From Actinomyces sp. ph3 (GTDB taxonomy: Bacteria; Actinomycetota; Actinomycetes; Actinomycetales; Actinomycetaceae): 64,000 nucleotides of DNA. A program made the translations under genes and the position numbers. Within the stretch, counting starts at the first letter, position 1. Every line of letters begins with the position of its first letter. Location: NCBI RefSeq assembly GCF_000308055.1, contig NZ_CAGY01000005.1, positions 62,001 through 126,000 on the forward strand, in the 5' to 3' direction. The notes beneath the pieces were generated by a model. The model was not told the origin of the DNA and made no database searches. It was given only the letters and a program-made list of their open reading frames with translations. This document shows positions 53,591 to 62,160 of this stretch, piece after piece.

Positions 53591-54886
53591 GTGAGACGTG
53601 AGACAAAGCGCCGCGGTATTCGCGCAATCAGCGTGACCGCGCTATTTGCATCACTCGCTGCAGCAACTCCCGGTATCGCTCTTGCAGCTCCCAGTGACGA
53701 AGAGATCGCACGAGCCCGCGAAGCCGAAAATGCGGCAAAGATGTCAGTCGCTCAGATCGAAGTAGAACTTGCAAGCGTGAAGAGCGAAGCTGAAGTCGCA
53801 CTTCAGAAGGCCATGAGTGCTGCGGAAGAACTGAACGGTGCCCGCTACTCGCTTGAACAGGCGACCCAGACCGCGCGTCAAGCGCAGGCGGATGCTGATA
53901 AAGCGAAGGCTGATTACGAGGCTGGCAAGCAAGAGATTGCCTCGATCGCACAGACGGCGTACCGCGATGGTGGTTCATCCCTCGACTCCATCGCCCCCTA
54001 CCTTTCCGCCGACGGACTGCGCACGGTTGAAACCAAGCAGGCCACGCTCAACTCCTTCTCGGCCTCGGCAAACGTCAAAATGCAAAAGGTCGCCGCGCTT
54101 GAGCAGGTCGCAAACGTCATGAACGACGCTGCGATCCAGGCACAGGCCAAGCAGGCAGAGGCAACCGCACAGGTTGAAACTCGTTCCGCTGCGGCCCAGA
54201 GCGCTGCAAACAACGCACGCAACGCGCAGGCCATGACTGCCGCTCGCCGTGATGCTCTGGTTGCGGAGCTTGCGCGCAAGCAGAACACAACCGTTGAGCT
54301 GATTAATCAGCGCGAGGCCGAGCTTGAGGCGCAGCGTCAGGCGGCAGCCGCCGAAGCTGCACGCCAGGCTGCTGCAGCAGAGGCCGCACGCCAGCAGGCA
54401 GCTGCCGAAGCCGCGCGTCGCGCACGCGAACAGCAGAACTCCTACACGCCGGCTCCTGCCCCCGCAGCCAGCTATGACGACGACGATGACACTCCATCGT
54501 GGGGCGGCGGTGGCGGCGGTAATTCCGATGCCGCTGCAGGTGCCATCGCTTGGGCGAAGAGCAAGCTCGGCGCACAATACGTGTGGGCGGGCGAAGGCCC
54601 CGGCTATGACTGCTCCGGTTTGGTCACCATGGCTTACCGTTCGCAGGGTATCTACCTGACCCACTGGTCACAGGCACAGTACTCGGAAGGCACTCGCGTG
54701 CCGGTCAGCCAAGCTCAACCCGGCGATCTGATTTTCTGGAACTGGGACGGTGGCAACATCGACCACGTTGCGATCTACTTGGGCAACAACCAGATCATCG
54801 AGGCGCCGACCTTTGGTGTTCCGGTTCGAATCACCTCGATCTACGGATGGAGCGCGGTTCTGCCCTACGCAGTGCGTGTGGTGTGA
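53591..54886 (+). CDS. Secreted NlpC/P60 (C40) peptidoglycan peptidase, RipA-like layout
   Basis: A signal peptide (about 1-32, ending ALAAP) is followed by a coiled-coil region (about 35-260) and a linker rich in Ala, Glu, Gln and Arg. A Gly-rich spacer leads to the NlpC/P60 domain (about 318-431) with Cys341 in YDCSGLV, His392 in IDHVAIYLG and Glu404 in IEAPT. Such enzymes cut peptide stems of peptidoglycan during division and are held inactive by the coiled coil. The GTG at 53591 has AGGTGG ahead. The upstream 183 bases show no ydaO-like riboswitch that could be recognised. Confidence 0.93.
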   Translation: MRRETKRRGIRAISVTALFASLAAATPGIALAAPSDEEIARAREAENAAKMSVAQIEVELASVKSEAEVALQKAMSAAEELNGARYSLEQATQTARQAQADADKAKADYEAGKQEIASIAQTAYRDGGSSLDSIAPYLSADGLRTVETKQATLNSFSASANVKMQKVAALEQVANVMNDAAIQAQAKQAEATAQVETRSAAAQSAANNARNAQAMTAARRDALVAELARKQNTTVELINQREAELEAQRQAAAAEAARQAAAAEAARQQAAAEAARRAREQQNSYTPAPAPAASYDDDDDTPSWGGGGGGNSDAAAGAIAWAKSKLGAQYVWAGEGPGYDCSGLVTMAYRSQGIYLTHWSQAQYSEGTRVPVSQAQPGDLIFWNWDGGNIDHVAIYLGNNQIIEAPTFGVPVRITSIYGWSAVLPYAVRVV

Positions 54887-54940
54887 TGGCGTGAGTCGCG
54901 GGGGCGGGCTTCGGCTCTGCTCTCCGGTCCTCTGATTTGT

Positions 54941-54998
54941 CACACGAAGTCGGTGAATGTCATGCGTTATAGCCTGTGACATTTGGCGACAACGTGTG
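54941..54998. repeat. 58-nt palindromic intergenic element, copy 1
   Basis: Starts CACACGAAGTCGGTGAATGTCA and ends TGACATTTGGCGACAACGTGTG in inverted relation; 22-base arms, about 14-base centre (TGCGTTATAGCC region). It is nearly identical to copy 2 at 58536 and has the same length as copies 2 and 3. It lies in the 3' flank of the NlpC/P60 gene. Confidence 0.85.
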
Positions 54999-55015
54999 GA
55001 GGTGGCTGTGCAACA

Positions 55016-55046
55016 GGCCCGGGCGTTTGGGGAAGACGCCCGGGCC
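55016..55046 (+). terminator. GC-rich hairpin after the NlpC/P60 gene
   Basis: An 11-bp perfect stem (GGCCCGGGCGT / ACGCCCGGGCC) with a nine-base loop is followed by TCGTTATAT. The T-tract is poor but stem strength is high. Confidence 0.75.
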
Positions 55047-55241
55047 TCGTTATATCTGCCTTTGCTGCGTTGTTCTCAGCCGAAGAGCTGAGATGTTTAT
55101 GTTGAAGGCGATATATCCGTTTGTGAGTTGGCTCAACTTAGGGCAAAAAAGAAATAAGTTCCCGTGAATGGTCGTTTTCTCTGGTGACGCCACAAATTGG
55201 CAACGACGCACAAGCGTTTCGTCATTGCAAAGAGGAATGCC

Positions 55242-56066
55242 ATGATCACCTTCGACCACGTGTCGAAAACATATTCACCCGATACGAAAGCGGTTGAAGA
55301 TTTCTCTTTAACGATTGCCCCGCACACAACAACAGTGTTCCTAGGGACTTCAGGCTGCGGTAAGACGACACTCATGCGGATGGTCAACCGTATGGTGACT
55401 CCCACCTCCGGAACTGTTACAGTCCGTGGCCGCGATGTCGCGCATGAAGATCCTGTCGCCCTTCGCCGCTCGATCGGCTACGTCCTTCAAGACGGGGGCC
55501 TCTTCCCGCACCGAACTATCGTTGACAATATTGCGACCGTTCCAGTTCTCGAAGGTGTCTCAAAGGCAAGTGCGCGTGCCGATGCTCTCAAACTTATGGA
55601 ACTCGTCGGCCTCGATCCTTCAATGGCAAAGCGCTATCCCGCGCAGCTTTCCGGCGGCCAGCGTCAACGCGTTGGCGTTGCGCGAGCCTTGGCAAACCGT
55701 GCCGACATCCTCCTCATGGATGAACCCTTCGGCGCCCTGGACCCTCTGGTCCGCGCTGACCTCCAGCGCCAGCTTCGTCGTATTCAAAAGTCCTTGGGCA
55801 CCACGATCCTCTTCGTCACCCACGACATTGACGAGGCCATCTTGCTGGGTGACCGCATTGTCCTCCTTCGCGAGGGGGCTCAGATTGCCCAAGAAGGTAC
55901 TCCGCGCGATCTTCTCCTGAACCCGGCCAATGACTTTGTTCGCGAGTTCCTTGGAACCTCCGCAATCAGCGAGCGTGAACGAATTTTGGAGGGCACACCT
56001 GACGGATCTCAAGCGGGCAAACCCGTTACGCCCTCGGCAAATGACGCGCAGGGGGAGCGCGCGTGA
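55242..56066 (+). CDS. OpuC-type osmoprotectant ABC transporter ATP-binding protein
   Basis: The 274-residue ATPase drives uptake of quaternary amines such as glycine betaine or carnitine. Motifs: Walker A GTSGCGKTT (about 35), LSGGQRQRVGVARALA, Walker B ILLMDEPFGALDP and the H-loop VTHDIDEA. ATG 55242 has AGAGGA at good spacing; an upstream TTG at 55197 is unlikely. The stop overlaps the permease start by four bases. No CBS domains are present at the C-terminus, unlike OpuCA. Confidence 0.92.
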   Translation: MITFDHVSKTYSPDTKAVEDFSLTIAPHTTTVFLGTSGCGKTTLMRMVNRMVTPTSGTVTVRGRDVAHEDPVALRRSIGYVLQDGGLFPHRTIVDNIATVPVLEGVSKASARADALKLMELVGLDPSMAKRYPAQLSGGQRQRVGVARALANRADILLMDEPFGALDPLVRADLQRQLRRIQKSLGTTILFVTHDIDEAILLGDRIVLLREGAQIAQEGTPRDLLLNPANDFVREFLGTSAISERERILEGTPDGSQAGKPVTPSANDAQGERA

Positions 56067-56698
56067 ATTGGCTCTCCGGTTCCTGGGCACTCATCGGTGA
56101 GCTCACCCTCACCCATCTCACCATCGCGGTGCCCGCGATTATTGCCTCGGTGCTGATTGCAGTTCCCATAGGGGCGTGGGCGCAGCGTTCAAAAGGCGTC
56201 GGGGGCGTAGTTCTCTCTTTCCTGACTGTTCTTTACGCGGTGCCTTCGTTGCCCCTCCTGATTGTTATTCCGGTTCTGTCAGGGATTGCTCTTCGCTCGC
56301 GGGTCAACATGGTTGTTGTGCTAACGATTTACGGAATCGCCGTGCTGATCCGTCAATGCGCCGAGGCTTTCGCCGCTGTTCCTGCCGACGTCCTCGAGTC
56401 CGCCGATGCACTGGGAATGTCACGTTTCCGCCGATTCTGTACGGTTGAGCTTCCTTTGGCTATTCCCGTGATCGTTTCTGGGACACGAGTGGTCATTACC
56501 TCGACGGTTTCTTTGGTAACGATTGGTGCGTTCATTGGTGTGCGCTCGCTGGGAACTCTGTTTACCGATGGCTTCCAGCGTGGATTAACCGTTGAAGTCT
56601 TGGCCGGGCTGGTGATGACGATTGCCTTGGCTCTGCTTTTGGACGCACTTGCAGTCGGCCTGGGGGCGCTAGTGACACCGTGGAGGCGAAAGCGATGA
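56063..56698 (+). CDS. Osmoprotectant ABC transporter permease, first
   Basis: This 211-residue permease has five to six membrane helices and the EAA-type loop ADALGMSRFRRFCTVELPLA. It belongs to the BPD (MetI-like) fold used by OpuC/ProW transporters. The GTG start overlaps the ATPase stop and the stop overlaps the next permease start, so all are translated in series. It pairs with the second permease to form the channel. Confidence 0.92.
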   Translation: MNWLSGSWALIGELTLTHLTIAVPAIIASVLIAVPIGAWAQRSKGVGGVVLSFLTVLYAVPSLPLLIVIPVLSGIALRSRVNMVVVLTIYGIAVLIRQCAEAFAAVPADVLESADALGMSRFRRFCTVELPLAIPVIVSGTRVVITSTVSLVTIGAFIGVRSLGTLFTDGFQRGLTVEVLAGLVMTIALALLLDALAVGLGALVTPWRRKR

Positions 56699-57366
56699 AC
56701 CTCCTATTTGAAGCCTTTCAATGGCTGGCGGATGGAGACAACTGGCTAGGGCCATCCGGGATTCTCGAACGAGTGGGTCAACACCTGTTTTTCGTTGCAG
56801 CTGTTGTTTCTATTTCGACACTCATCGCATTGCCAATCGGACTGTATATAGGGCACACCGGACGTTGGAAGAACCTCGTCATGATCGGGACCGGTGCCGC
56901 GCGTGCGGTGCCTACTCTTGGCCTCCTCACCCTGGTTGGCTTGTGGCTTGGAATCGGTTGGCAAGCGCCTCTTATTGCTCTTGTTGCGTTGGCAATGCCA
57001 CCGATTCTCGCAGGTGCCTATTCCGGTGTGATCTCTTCTCAAGAATCATCCGATGCGGCGCGAGCGATCGGTCTGACTGAAGGTCAGATCCTCACACAGC
57101 TTGAGATTCCAGCGGGTGCACCACTGATTCTTGCGGGTGTGCGCTCAGCGGTACTCCAGGTGATCGCGACGGCCACACTGGCTGCATACACAGCGAACCT
57201 TGGATTGGGACGTTTCCTCTACACGGGGCTGAAGACGCGTGATTATGGACAGATGATCGGAGGCGCAATCGTTGTCGTTGCGCTGGCACTCGTCACCGAC
57301 GCCATACTTGCAGGGCTCACGCGTCTTCTGCGCTCCAGAACCCATTCGGATTCACAAGCTTTATAA
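56695..57366 (+). CDS. Osmoprotectant ABC transporter permease, second
   Basis: The 223-residue permease has the loop ARAIGLTEGQILTQLEIPAG and about five helices. The ATG at 56695 overlaps the preceding stop as ATGA and has TGGAGG ahead; a GTG at 56680 would add five residues. It is the partner of the permease encoded just before. The order ATPase, permease, permease, binding protein differs from the Bacillus opuC order. Confidence 0.91.
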   Translation: MNLLFEAFQWLADGDNWLGPSGILERVGQHLFFVAAVVSISTLIALPIGLYIGHTGRWKNLVMIGTGAARAVPTLGLLTLVGLWLGIGWQAPLIALVALAMPPILAGAYSGVISSQESSDAARAIGLTEGQILTQLEIPAGAPLILAGVRSAVLQVIATATLAAYTANLGLGRFLYTGLKTRDYGQMIGGAIVVVALALVTDAILAGLTRLLRSRTHSDSQAL

Positions 57367-57426
57367 CTTCATCACATTCGCTTACAGACTTTTCTGCACT
57401 CAGAAGACAAAACCAAAGGAGAGATA

Positions 57427-58344
57427 ATGAAACGCTCTGCTCTCGCCGCCGTTGTAGCGGCATTTACTGCCGTTGTACTCACCGCATGCAGCACAGGGAA
57501 GTCCCTAGAAGGCGGCGAAAAAGCAGAGGAAGGTGCGGCCTCGTCAAAGATCGTGGTTGGCTCCCAAGACTACTACTCGAATGAAATCCTGGCCGAGGTC
57601 TATGCCCAGGCGCTCGAAGGATCAGGTTTCACGGTCGAGCGTCAGCTGCGTATTGGTCAGCGCGAGGTCTACATGCCCGAGCTGGAATCCGGTTCGATCG
57701 ATGTCTTCCCGGAGTACACGGGCAACTTGCTCCAGTACTTCGATAAAGATGCGAGTGCTCGTACGGATGCTGAGGTTTACCAAGCACTGGGCGCAGCCCT
57801 GCCCAAGGGGTTGCGCGTATTGGACGAAGCCCCCGCAACCGACCAAGACTCCTATGTTGTCACCACTTCTTTCGCTTCCGAGCACTCTCTAAGCTCAATT
57901 GGTGACCTGGCGAACGCTGGACAGATCACTCTTGGCGGCAACTCTGAGCTTGCCACGCGTCCGTATGGGCCGAAGGGACTGGAATCGGAATACGGTGTGA
58001 AGGTTGGTTTCACGCCGATTGAAGACTCGGGCGGGCCGCTGACGGTAAAGGCGCTGAACGATGGTTCGATTCAGCTGGCGAACATCTACTCTTCTGACCC
58101 CGTGCTTGCAGACGGAAGCCTGACGGTCCTCAAGGATCCGAAGGGTCTCTTCTTGGCATCGCACGTTGTGCCAGTTGTTTCCACGAAGATCAACCAGGAT
58201 GCAGCCGCTGTTATCAACAAGGTCAGTGCAGCTATGGACGCCAAGGACTTGATTGAGATGAACCGCCAGTCAACTGTCGAGGCTCAGTCTGCCTCCGCGA
58301 TTGCGTCGAAGTGGCTTGAATCGAAGGGCTTGCCGCACAAGTAA
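57427..58344 (+). CDS. Osmoprotectant-binding lipoprotein (OpuAC/QAT family)
   Basis: The 305-residue protein is the lipid-anchored substrate-binding part. Lipobox LTAC (Cys about 22). The QAT-type binding domain starts SKIVVGSQDYYSNEILAEVYA and has SIDVFPEYTGNLLQYFD, typical of betaine/choline binders. A strong AAGGAGAG site precedes the ATG. The last codons (GLPHK and TAA) are part of the first unit of a 20-bp tandem repeat that runs on for 80 bases, so the gene's end has been shaped by the repeat. Confidence 0.92.
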   Translation: MKRSALAAVVAAFTAVVLTACSTGKSLEGGEKAEEGAASSKIVVGSQDYYSNEILAEVYAQALEGSGFTVERQLRIGQREVYMPELESGSIDVFPEYTGNLLQYFDKDASARTDAEVYQALGAALPKGLRVLDEAPATDQDSYVVTTSFASEHSLSSIGDLANAGQITLGGNSELATRPYGPKGLESEYGVKVGFTPIEDSGGPLTVKALNDGSIQLANIYSSDPVLADGSLTVLKDPKGLFLASHVVPVVSTKINQDAAAVINKVSAAMDAKDLIEMNRQSTVEAQSASAIASKWLESKGLPHK

Positions 58345-58420
58345 AAGGCTTGATGCGCAAGTAAAGGGCTTGATGCGCAAGTAAGGCACTTGCTGCACAA
58401 GTAAGGCACTTGTTGCACAA
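58326..58420. repeat. 20-bp tandem array overlapping the 3' end of the binding-protein gene
   Basis: A partial unit at 58326-58340 is followed by four 20-bp units at 58341, 58361, 58381 and 58401 with pattern GTAAnnGnnCTTGnnGCnCAA. Each unit holds a small inverted repeat CTTG-N5-CAAG. A decayed unit follows at 58421. There are no variable spacers, so it is not CRISPR. Confidence 0.85.
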
Positions 58421-58535
58421 GTGAAGCGGGCGCTTCGCGCTTGCTGTGGTTGTTCGGGGGGCGCTTGTGTGGTGTCAGGTGCCGCCAGCTCATCCCTAAA
58501 TGCCACATGATCCTGGCATGCCTCTCCTCTAATTG

Positions 58536-58593
58536 CACACGAAGTTGGTGAATGTCATGCGTTATAACCTGTGACATTTGGCGACAACGTGTG
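58536..58593. repeat. 58-nt palindromic intergenic element, copy 2
   Basis: It differs from copy 1 at only a few positions and has the same inverted arms (CACACGAAGTTGGTGAATGTCA / TGACATTTGGCGACAACGTGTG). Confidence 0.87.
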
Positions 58594-58690
58594 GAGGTTG
58601 GGTGAGCGCAGAGCTTTCATGTGGAGGTAGTTGGGGTGCTGCTCGTGATGCTCTCGCCGCTTTCTCAACAGGGCGTTCGTTCTCCGCTGC

Positions 58691-58713
58691 CACACGAAGT
58701 TGGTGAAAGACAC
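58691..58713. repeat. Half copy of the 58-nt element
   Basis: CACACGAAGTTGGTGAAAGACAC matches only the left arm of copy 2. It ends eight bases before the DUF559-like gene end and suggests a deletion or insertion boundary. Confidence 0.6.
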
Positions 58714-58720
58714 TGGATAC

Positions 58721-59767
58721 TCAATCGATATACCCCTTGTCCCACAGCTGGCTAGAAGTCGTTGGTATGGCCTCGAGCAAGTCGAGTCGTTGGGCAAGAT
58801 CGATCTGAAGACGAGGCAGGTTCTTTAGCTGCTCCCACGAGTATCGAATGACATTCCATCCGCAGTCGCGCAGGTCCTGTTCTCGACGAATCCACTGTTG
58901 TTTTGCGCGGTAGAGGTCTTCATTCGTACTTCCCAGTTTGCTCATCCCATCGAATTCGATCGCGACGTCTTTCTCTGGAAGAGTGAAATCAATGAAATAC
59001 CTCCCTGTACTGCCATTAATTTCGAACTGAGTCAGCACAGGACCGCTGTAGATGCTTCGAATCGCGTAGAGCATTGCTGCTTCGGCGGGGTTGTCGCATC
59101 CTGCATCTGCGTTCTTCACAATGAGCTTCGCGGTAGAGATTCCATATTTCCAGCCGTTTTCCTGAGCAATAGACAATCGTCGAGTAAGTTCCTCGCGTAG
59201 GTTGTTTTCACGCTTCCTTGAGTCCCCGATGCGCTGTAGCGAAAAATTAGATTCGGTGTGCAGTGTCATGCACATGGCGACAAAAGCCTCAAAGTGTTGC
59301 GACCCCATCGCAAGACGAAGAGCTGCATCCAATTTGTCTTCTACTTGAACACCATTCTCTGTTAACCGGTGATCTGTCAGCGGAGGTCTGCGCAGTTTCC
59401 TCACCTTCACAGGTGGAATGGTGAAACCTGAGTAGCGCACCGATGGGAGAGTGGAATTTGGATAGGGCTGAGGACACCAAAAGGTGATGTCATGGTTTGC
59501 TGACCACAGTGGAACTCCCTGGACACAAAGCGAGCTGGTTCCAACGAATACAATCCGCGGATCTCGTGATTGTGCGAGAGAAGCAATACGTGCACGATCA
59601 ATGTATTGATTAACTTCCCATCGAGGTAATCCCGACGAAATAGTCAGCATAAATCCGCGTTTCACCCTGACTTGTGAGTGAGAGCTTCCGTCTATTGGTG
59701 TTAAATGAACTTCTCGTGTCGATCGGGAGAGCACACTCCCTTCTGTCTCTTCCTCTTCTTCGTTCAT
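58721..59767 (-). CDS. DUF559/Vsr-like domain protein (AbiEi-like layout)
   Basis: The 348-residue protein has an N-terminal region with no clear family and a C-terminal endonuclease-like domain of the DUF559/very-short-patch-repair type: STGRYFIDFTLPEKDVAIEFDG, then DLYRAKQQWIRREQDLRDCGW. The Asp and Glu of DF...EFDG fit a PD-(D/E)xK core. Similar actinobacterial proteins are often annotated as AbiEi-like or DUF559. Rare codons and lower GC distinguish it from its neighbours. It is bracketed by copies of the 58-nt element and may be accessory. The start is the ATG at 59767; a later start is possible. Confidence 0.75.
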   Translation of the reverse strand: MNEEEEETEGSVLSRSTREVHLTPIDGSSHSQVRVKRGFMLTISSGLPRWEVNQYIDRARIASLAQSRDPRIVFVGTSSLCVQGVPLWSANHDITFWCPQPYPNSTLPSVRYSGFTIPPVKVRKLRRPPLTDHRLTENGVQVEDKLDAALRLAMGSQHFEAFVAMCMTLHTESNFSLQRIGDSRKRENNLREELTRRLSIAQENGWKYGISTAKLIVKNADAGCDNPAEAAMLYAIRSIYSGPVLTQFEINGSTGRYFIDFTLPEKDVAIEFDGMSKLGSTNEDLYRAKQQWIRREQDLRDCGWNVIRYSWEQLKNLPRLQIDLAQRLDLLEAIPTTSSQLWDKGYID

Positions 59768-59921
59768 CTATTCAGTGTTTAATAGCGGCGTCCAAACGTG
59801 CGAGCTTTGGAAAAATCTGTGGAAAACGCCGATTGTGTGTACACCCTATGGATAAGTCTTGGCTGCTTGGTGTGAGTAGCGCTGATGGCTCAGCTGCTCC
59901 CGTTCGTTATCTCAGAAAAGC

Positions 59922-59979
59922 CACATGAAATCGCTAAATATCATGGGTTATGGCTTGTGTCATTTGCCGACTTCGTGTG
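59922..59979. repeat. 58-nt palindromic intergenic element, copy 3 (diverged)
   Basis: Same length and arm structure as copies 1 and 2. The right arm (TGTCATTTGCCGACTTCGTGTG) matches the inverted left arm of copy 1 well, while its own left arm has mutated. Confidence 0.75.
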
Positions 59980-60010
59980 TCTTTTTGCAAACAAGGATAA
60001 GAACAAGAAC

Positions 60011-60045
60011 AGGAAAAGGGCTGGTGTTCGTGAGAACACCAGCCC
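60011..60045 (-). terminator. Terminator of ppa (minus strand)
   Basis: A perfect 12-bp stem GGGCTGGTGTTC / GAACACCAGCCC with loop GTGA lies at 60018-60045. On the minus strand TTTTCCTGTT follows. It is 25 bases past the ppa stop. Confidence 0.88.
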
Positions 60046-60070
60046 GATCTTGTTAAAAGTGTTTGAGTGA

Positions 60071-60568
60071 TCAGTGCGCGTTGAAACCGTGCTCTTCTGC
60101 GCGCTGGTAGGAACGACGAATTTCTTCCTCGGCCTCTTCACGTCCAACCCAGTGTGCACCCTCAACGCTCTTGCCGGGCTCCAGGTCCTTGTAGACCTCG
60201 AAGAAGTGCTGGATTTCAAGACGGTGGAATTCAGAGACGTCTTCGATCTCGGTACGCCATGCTGCACGCTGGTCGGACGCGGGAACGCACAGGACCTTAT
60301 CATCACCGCCCTTTTCGTCGCGCATGCGGAACATGCCCAGTGCGCGGCAGCGGATCACGCAGCCCGGGAAGGTCGGTTCTTCAAGCAGAACCAGTGCATC
60401 CAAGGGGTCGCCGTCTTCACCCAAGGTATCGTCGATGAAGCCGTAGTCATCGGGATAGCGAGTCGAGGTGAAGAGCATACGATCCAAACGGATGCGTCCC
60501 GTTTCGTGGTCGATCTCGTACTTGTTTCGGTTTCCCTTAGGAATCTCGATGGTCACGTCGAATTCCAT
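60071..60568 (-). CDS. ppa: Inorganic pyrophosphatase
   Basis: This 165-residue family I pyrophosphatase hydrolyses PPi to phosphate. It starts [18 protein letters not shown], has the active-site block [10 protein letters not shown] (Asp52, Asp54, Asp57) and YPDDYGF, and ends with a helical region. ATG 60568 was chosen: GGAGAGG stands six bases upstream. A longer frame to 60607 adds 13 residues unlike the family. It diverges from dacB. Since PPDK and many biosynthetic enzymes make or use PPi, the enzyme pulls these reactions. Confidence 0.96.
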   Translation of the reverse strand: MEFDVTIEIPKGNRNKYEIDHETGRIRLDRMLFTSTRYPDDYGFIDDTLGEDGDPLDALVLLEEPTFPGCVIRCRALGMFRMRDEKGGDDKVLCVPASDQRAAWRTEIEDVSEFHRLEIQHFFEVYKDLEPGKSVEGAHWVGREEAEEEIRRSYQRAEEHGFNAH

Positions 60569-60685
60569 TAGAGCCTCTCCTGACTGGTTGAGTCGTTGAT
60601 CCACCACGTGGATGTCGATTACGTATTACTACCCCTCGAAGCATTAGGGTTGTTCCTAGACCATTGATGGAAGGACAATCCCCAC

Positions 60686-62065
60686 ATGCGACGCGGGACT
60701 ACTGCTGCGATTGTAGGCGCTACTAGCGCCGCGGTGCTGATCGCAGCCTATTTTGTGGCAGATGTGCATGATATCGCACCTGGCATCTTCACACTTTCTC
60801 AAGCATCTGCGCCATCTGCAGCCCCCACAGCTTCTGCTGTGCCCGCTCCTACATTGAATGTTTCACAGTCGCAGAGGGATAGTCAAGCTCCCACCGCCCA
60901 ACAACTCCAAGAGGCGTGGGCTCCCGCGGCCTCGGCAGCCGAAGAAGGCGGTTGGAATGCATGGGCGCTTGTCGTTGATGCGAACAACGGTCAGACGCTC
61001 TTTCAAAGTAATGCGGAAAGTGCCCACACTCCCGCTTCGATCACCAAGATCCTCACGGCCTATACCGCTCTCAGTCACCTGGACCCCAATGCGCACCTGA
61101 CGACCTCGGTTGCGCAAAGCGACGATGACATCTACCTCGAAGGGGAAGGCGACCTTCTCTTAGGTGAGGGAACCAACTCCCTTGATGTCAGTGGGCGTGC
61201 AGGACTTGAAACCCTTGCGAAAGACACGGCAAATGCCTTGACTTCTAAGGGAATTTCTCACGTCGAACTTCACGCGGCTCCCGCGCTTTTTGCCGACACC
61301 AAGCGCCCCGCCTCGTGGAGCGAGCAGCAGGTTGCCGGCTACGAAGGTCAGCTTGCTCCCTATGCGATCGATGCGGGTCGCACCTACCCGAAGTCCAATG
61401 AGTTCTACCCCGATTCAATCTCCAATGTCGCGGAGGTTTTCGCGCAAAAACTCAGCGAACAGGGGATCTCCGTTGATTTTGGCGTCCGAGGCGCGGCCCC
61501 GCAGGGCGCGAACCGGATCGCATCCGTTCAGTCCGCAAGCCTCGATGAGCAGATTCGTTGGATGCTCTACCACTCAGATAACACCCTTGCAGACCAGTAT
61601 TGTCACTTTGCAGCGCGCCAGGCTGGGGCTGAAGTGACATTCGATGGCGCGGTCAAGAATCTTGAAAAGACCTTGGCGGATCGCGGAATTCCCACGGATC
61701 AGCTCTCGCTGGAGGATTGCTCTGGCCTGTCCTCGAATGACCGGATTGCGCCCAAGACCTTGGCGGCAATTCTTTCCCAGGGCTTCGAGGCCTCGCAGCC
61801 CGTTGCGCCACGAGTGGTCCGAAACCTGCCCTGGGCGGGCGTGCAGGGAACCCTCGCACATCGCTTGAATGACGAGGTTGTGGCTGGCAATGCACAGGCA
61901 AAAACGGGGTCTTTGGCGGAAGTGTCCTCACTCGCCGGCGTGGTGTCGACCTCGAAGGGGCACCCGGTGATCTTCGTCATCGGTTTCGACAAGGTTCCCA
62001 ATGATGGCGCCTATGCAACTCGCGGTTATCTGGACAATTTTGTCACTGCCATTGCGAAGATGTGA
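60686..62065 (+). CDS. dacB: D-alanyl-D-alanine carboxypeptidase/endopeptidase (PBP4, S13 family)
   Basis: This 459-residue penicillin-binding protein has an N-terminal signal anchor (about 5-25) and an Ala/Pro/Ser-rich spacer. The transpeptidase fold has all three motifs: SITK (Ser118, Lys121), SDN (297-299) and KTG (406-408). The S13 family removes terminal D-Ala and cuts cross-links in peptidoglycan. The ATG at 60686 follows GAAGGA. The gene is separated from ppa by a short divergent region. Confidence 0.94.
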   Translation: MRRGTTAAIVGATSAAVLIAAYFVADVHDIAPGIFTLSQASAPSAAPTASAVPAPTLNVSQSQRDSQAPTAQQLQEAWAPAASAAEEGGWNAWALVVDANNGQTLFQSNAESAHTPASITKILTAYTALSHLDPNAHLTTSVAQSDDDIYLEGEGDLLLGEGTNSLDVSGRAGLETLAKDTANALTSKGISHVELHAAPALFADTKRPASWSEQQVAGYEGQLAPYAIDAGRTYPKSNEFYPDSISNVAEVFAQKLSEQGISVDFGVRGAAPQGANRIASVQSASLDEQIRWMLYHSDNTLADQYCHFAARQAGAEVTFDGAVKNLEKTLADRGIPTDQLSLEDCSGLSSNDRIAPKTLAAILSQGFEASQPVAPRVVRNLPWAGVQGTLAHRLNDEVVAGNAQAKTGSLAEVSSLAGVVSTSKGHPVIFVIGFDKVPNDGAYATRGYLDNFVTAIAKM

Positions 62066-62160
62066 GTGCTGCCAAGTATTCGCTGAGCAGTGCCGGTTCA
62101 GCCGCGAGTTCAGTCGAAAAGGCTGCATACAAGCGCAGAGCAATTCGATAGCATAGAGAC

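Larger units (their letters stand above)
54887..55241. other. Intergenic region with a 58-nt palindromic element, a terminator and AT-rich leader
   Basis: The stretch contains copy 1 of the 58-nt element (54941), a GC-rich hairpin (55016), and then an AT-rich leader with the inverted repeat AGTTG-GCT-CAACT at 55126-55138. The promoter of the osmoprotectant operon is expected here but no clear -35/-10 pair was found. Confidence 0.6.
58345..58720. other. Repeat-rich intergenic region
   Basis: This 376-base stretch holds the 20-bp array, copy 2 of the 58-nt element and a half copy. No gene is supported. Its 3' end is the end of the minus-strand DUF559-like gene. Confidence 0.7.
59768..60070. 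other. Intergenic region with 58-nt element copy 3 and the ppa terminator
   Basis: This 303-base region holds copy 3 of the element (59922) and the ppa terminator hairpin (60018-60045). The AT-rich part near 59770-59850 probably has the promoter of the DUF559-like gene, but no clear boxes were seen. Confidence 0.6.

Noticed and set aside
58326-58420. Possible CRISPR array
   Set aside because: Units are 20 bp and directly joined, with no spacers and no cas genes.
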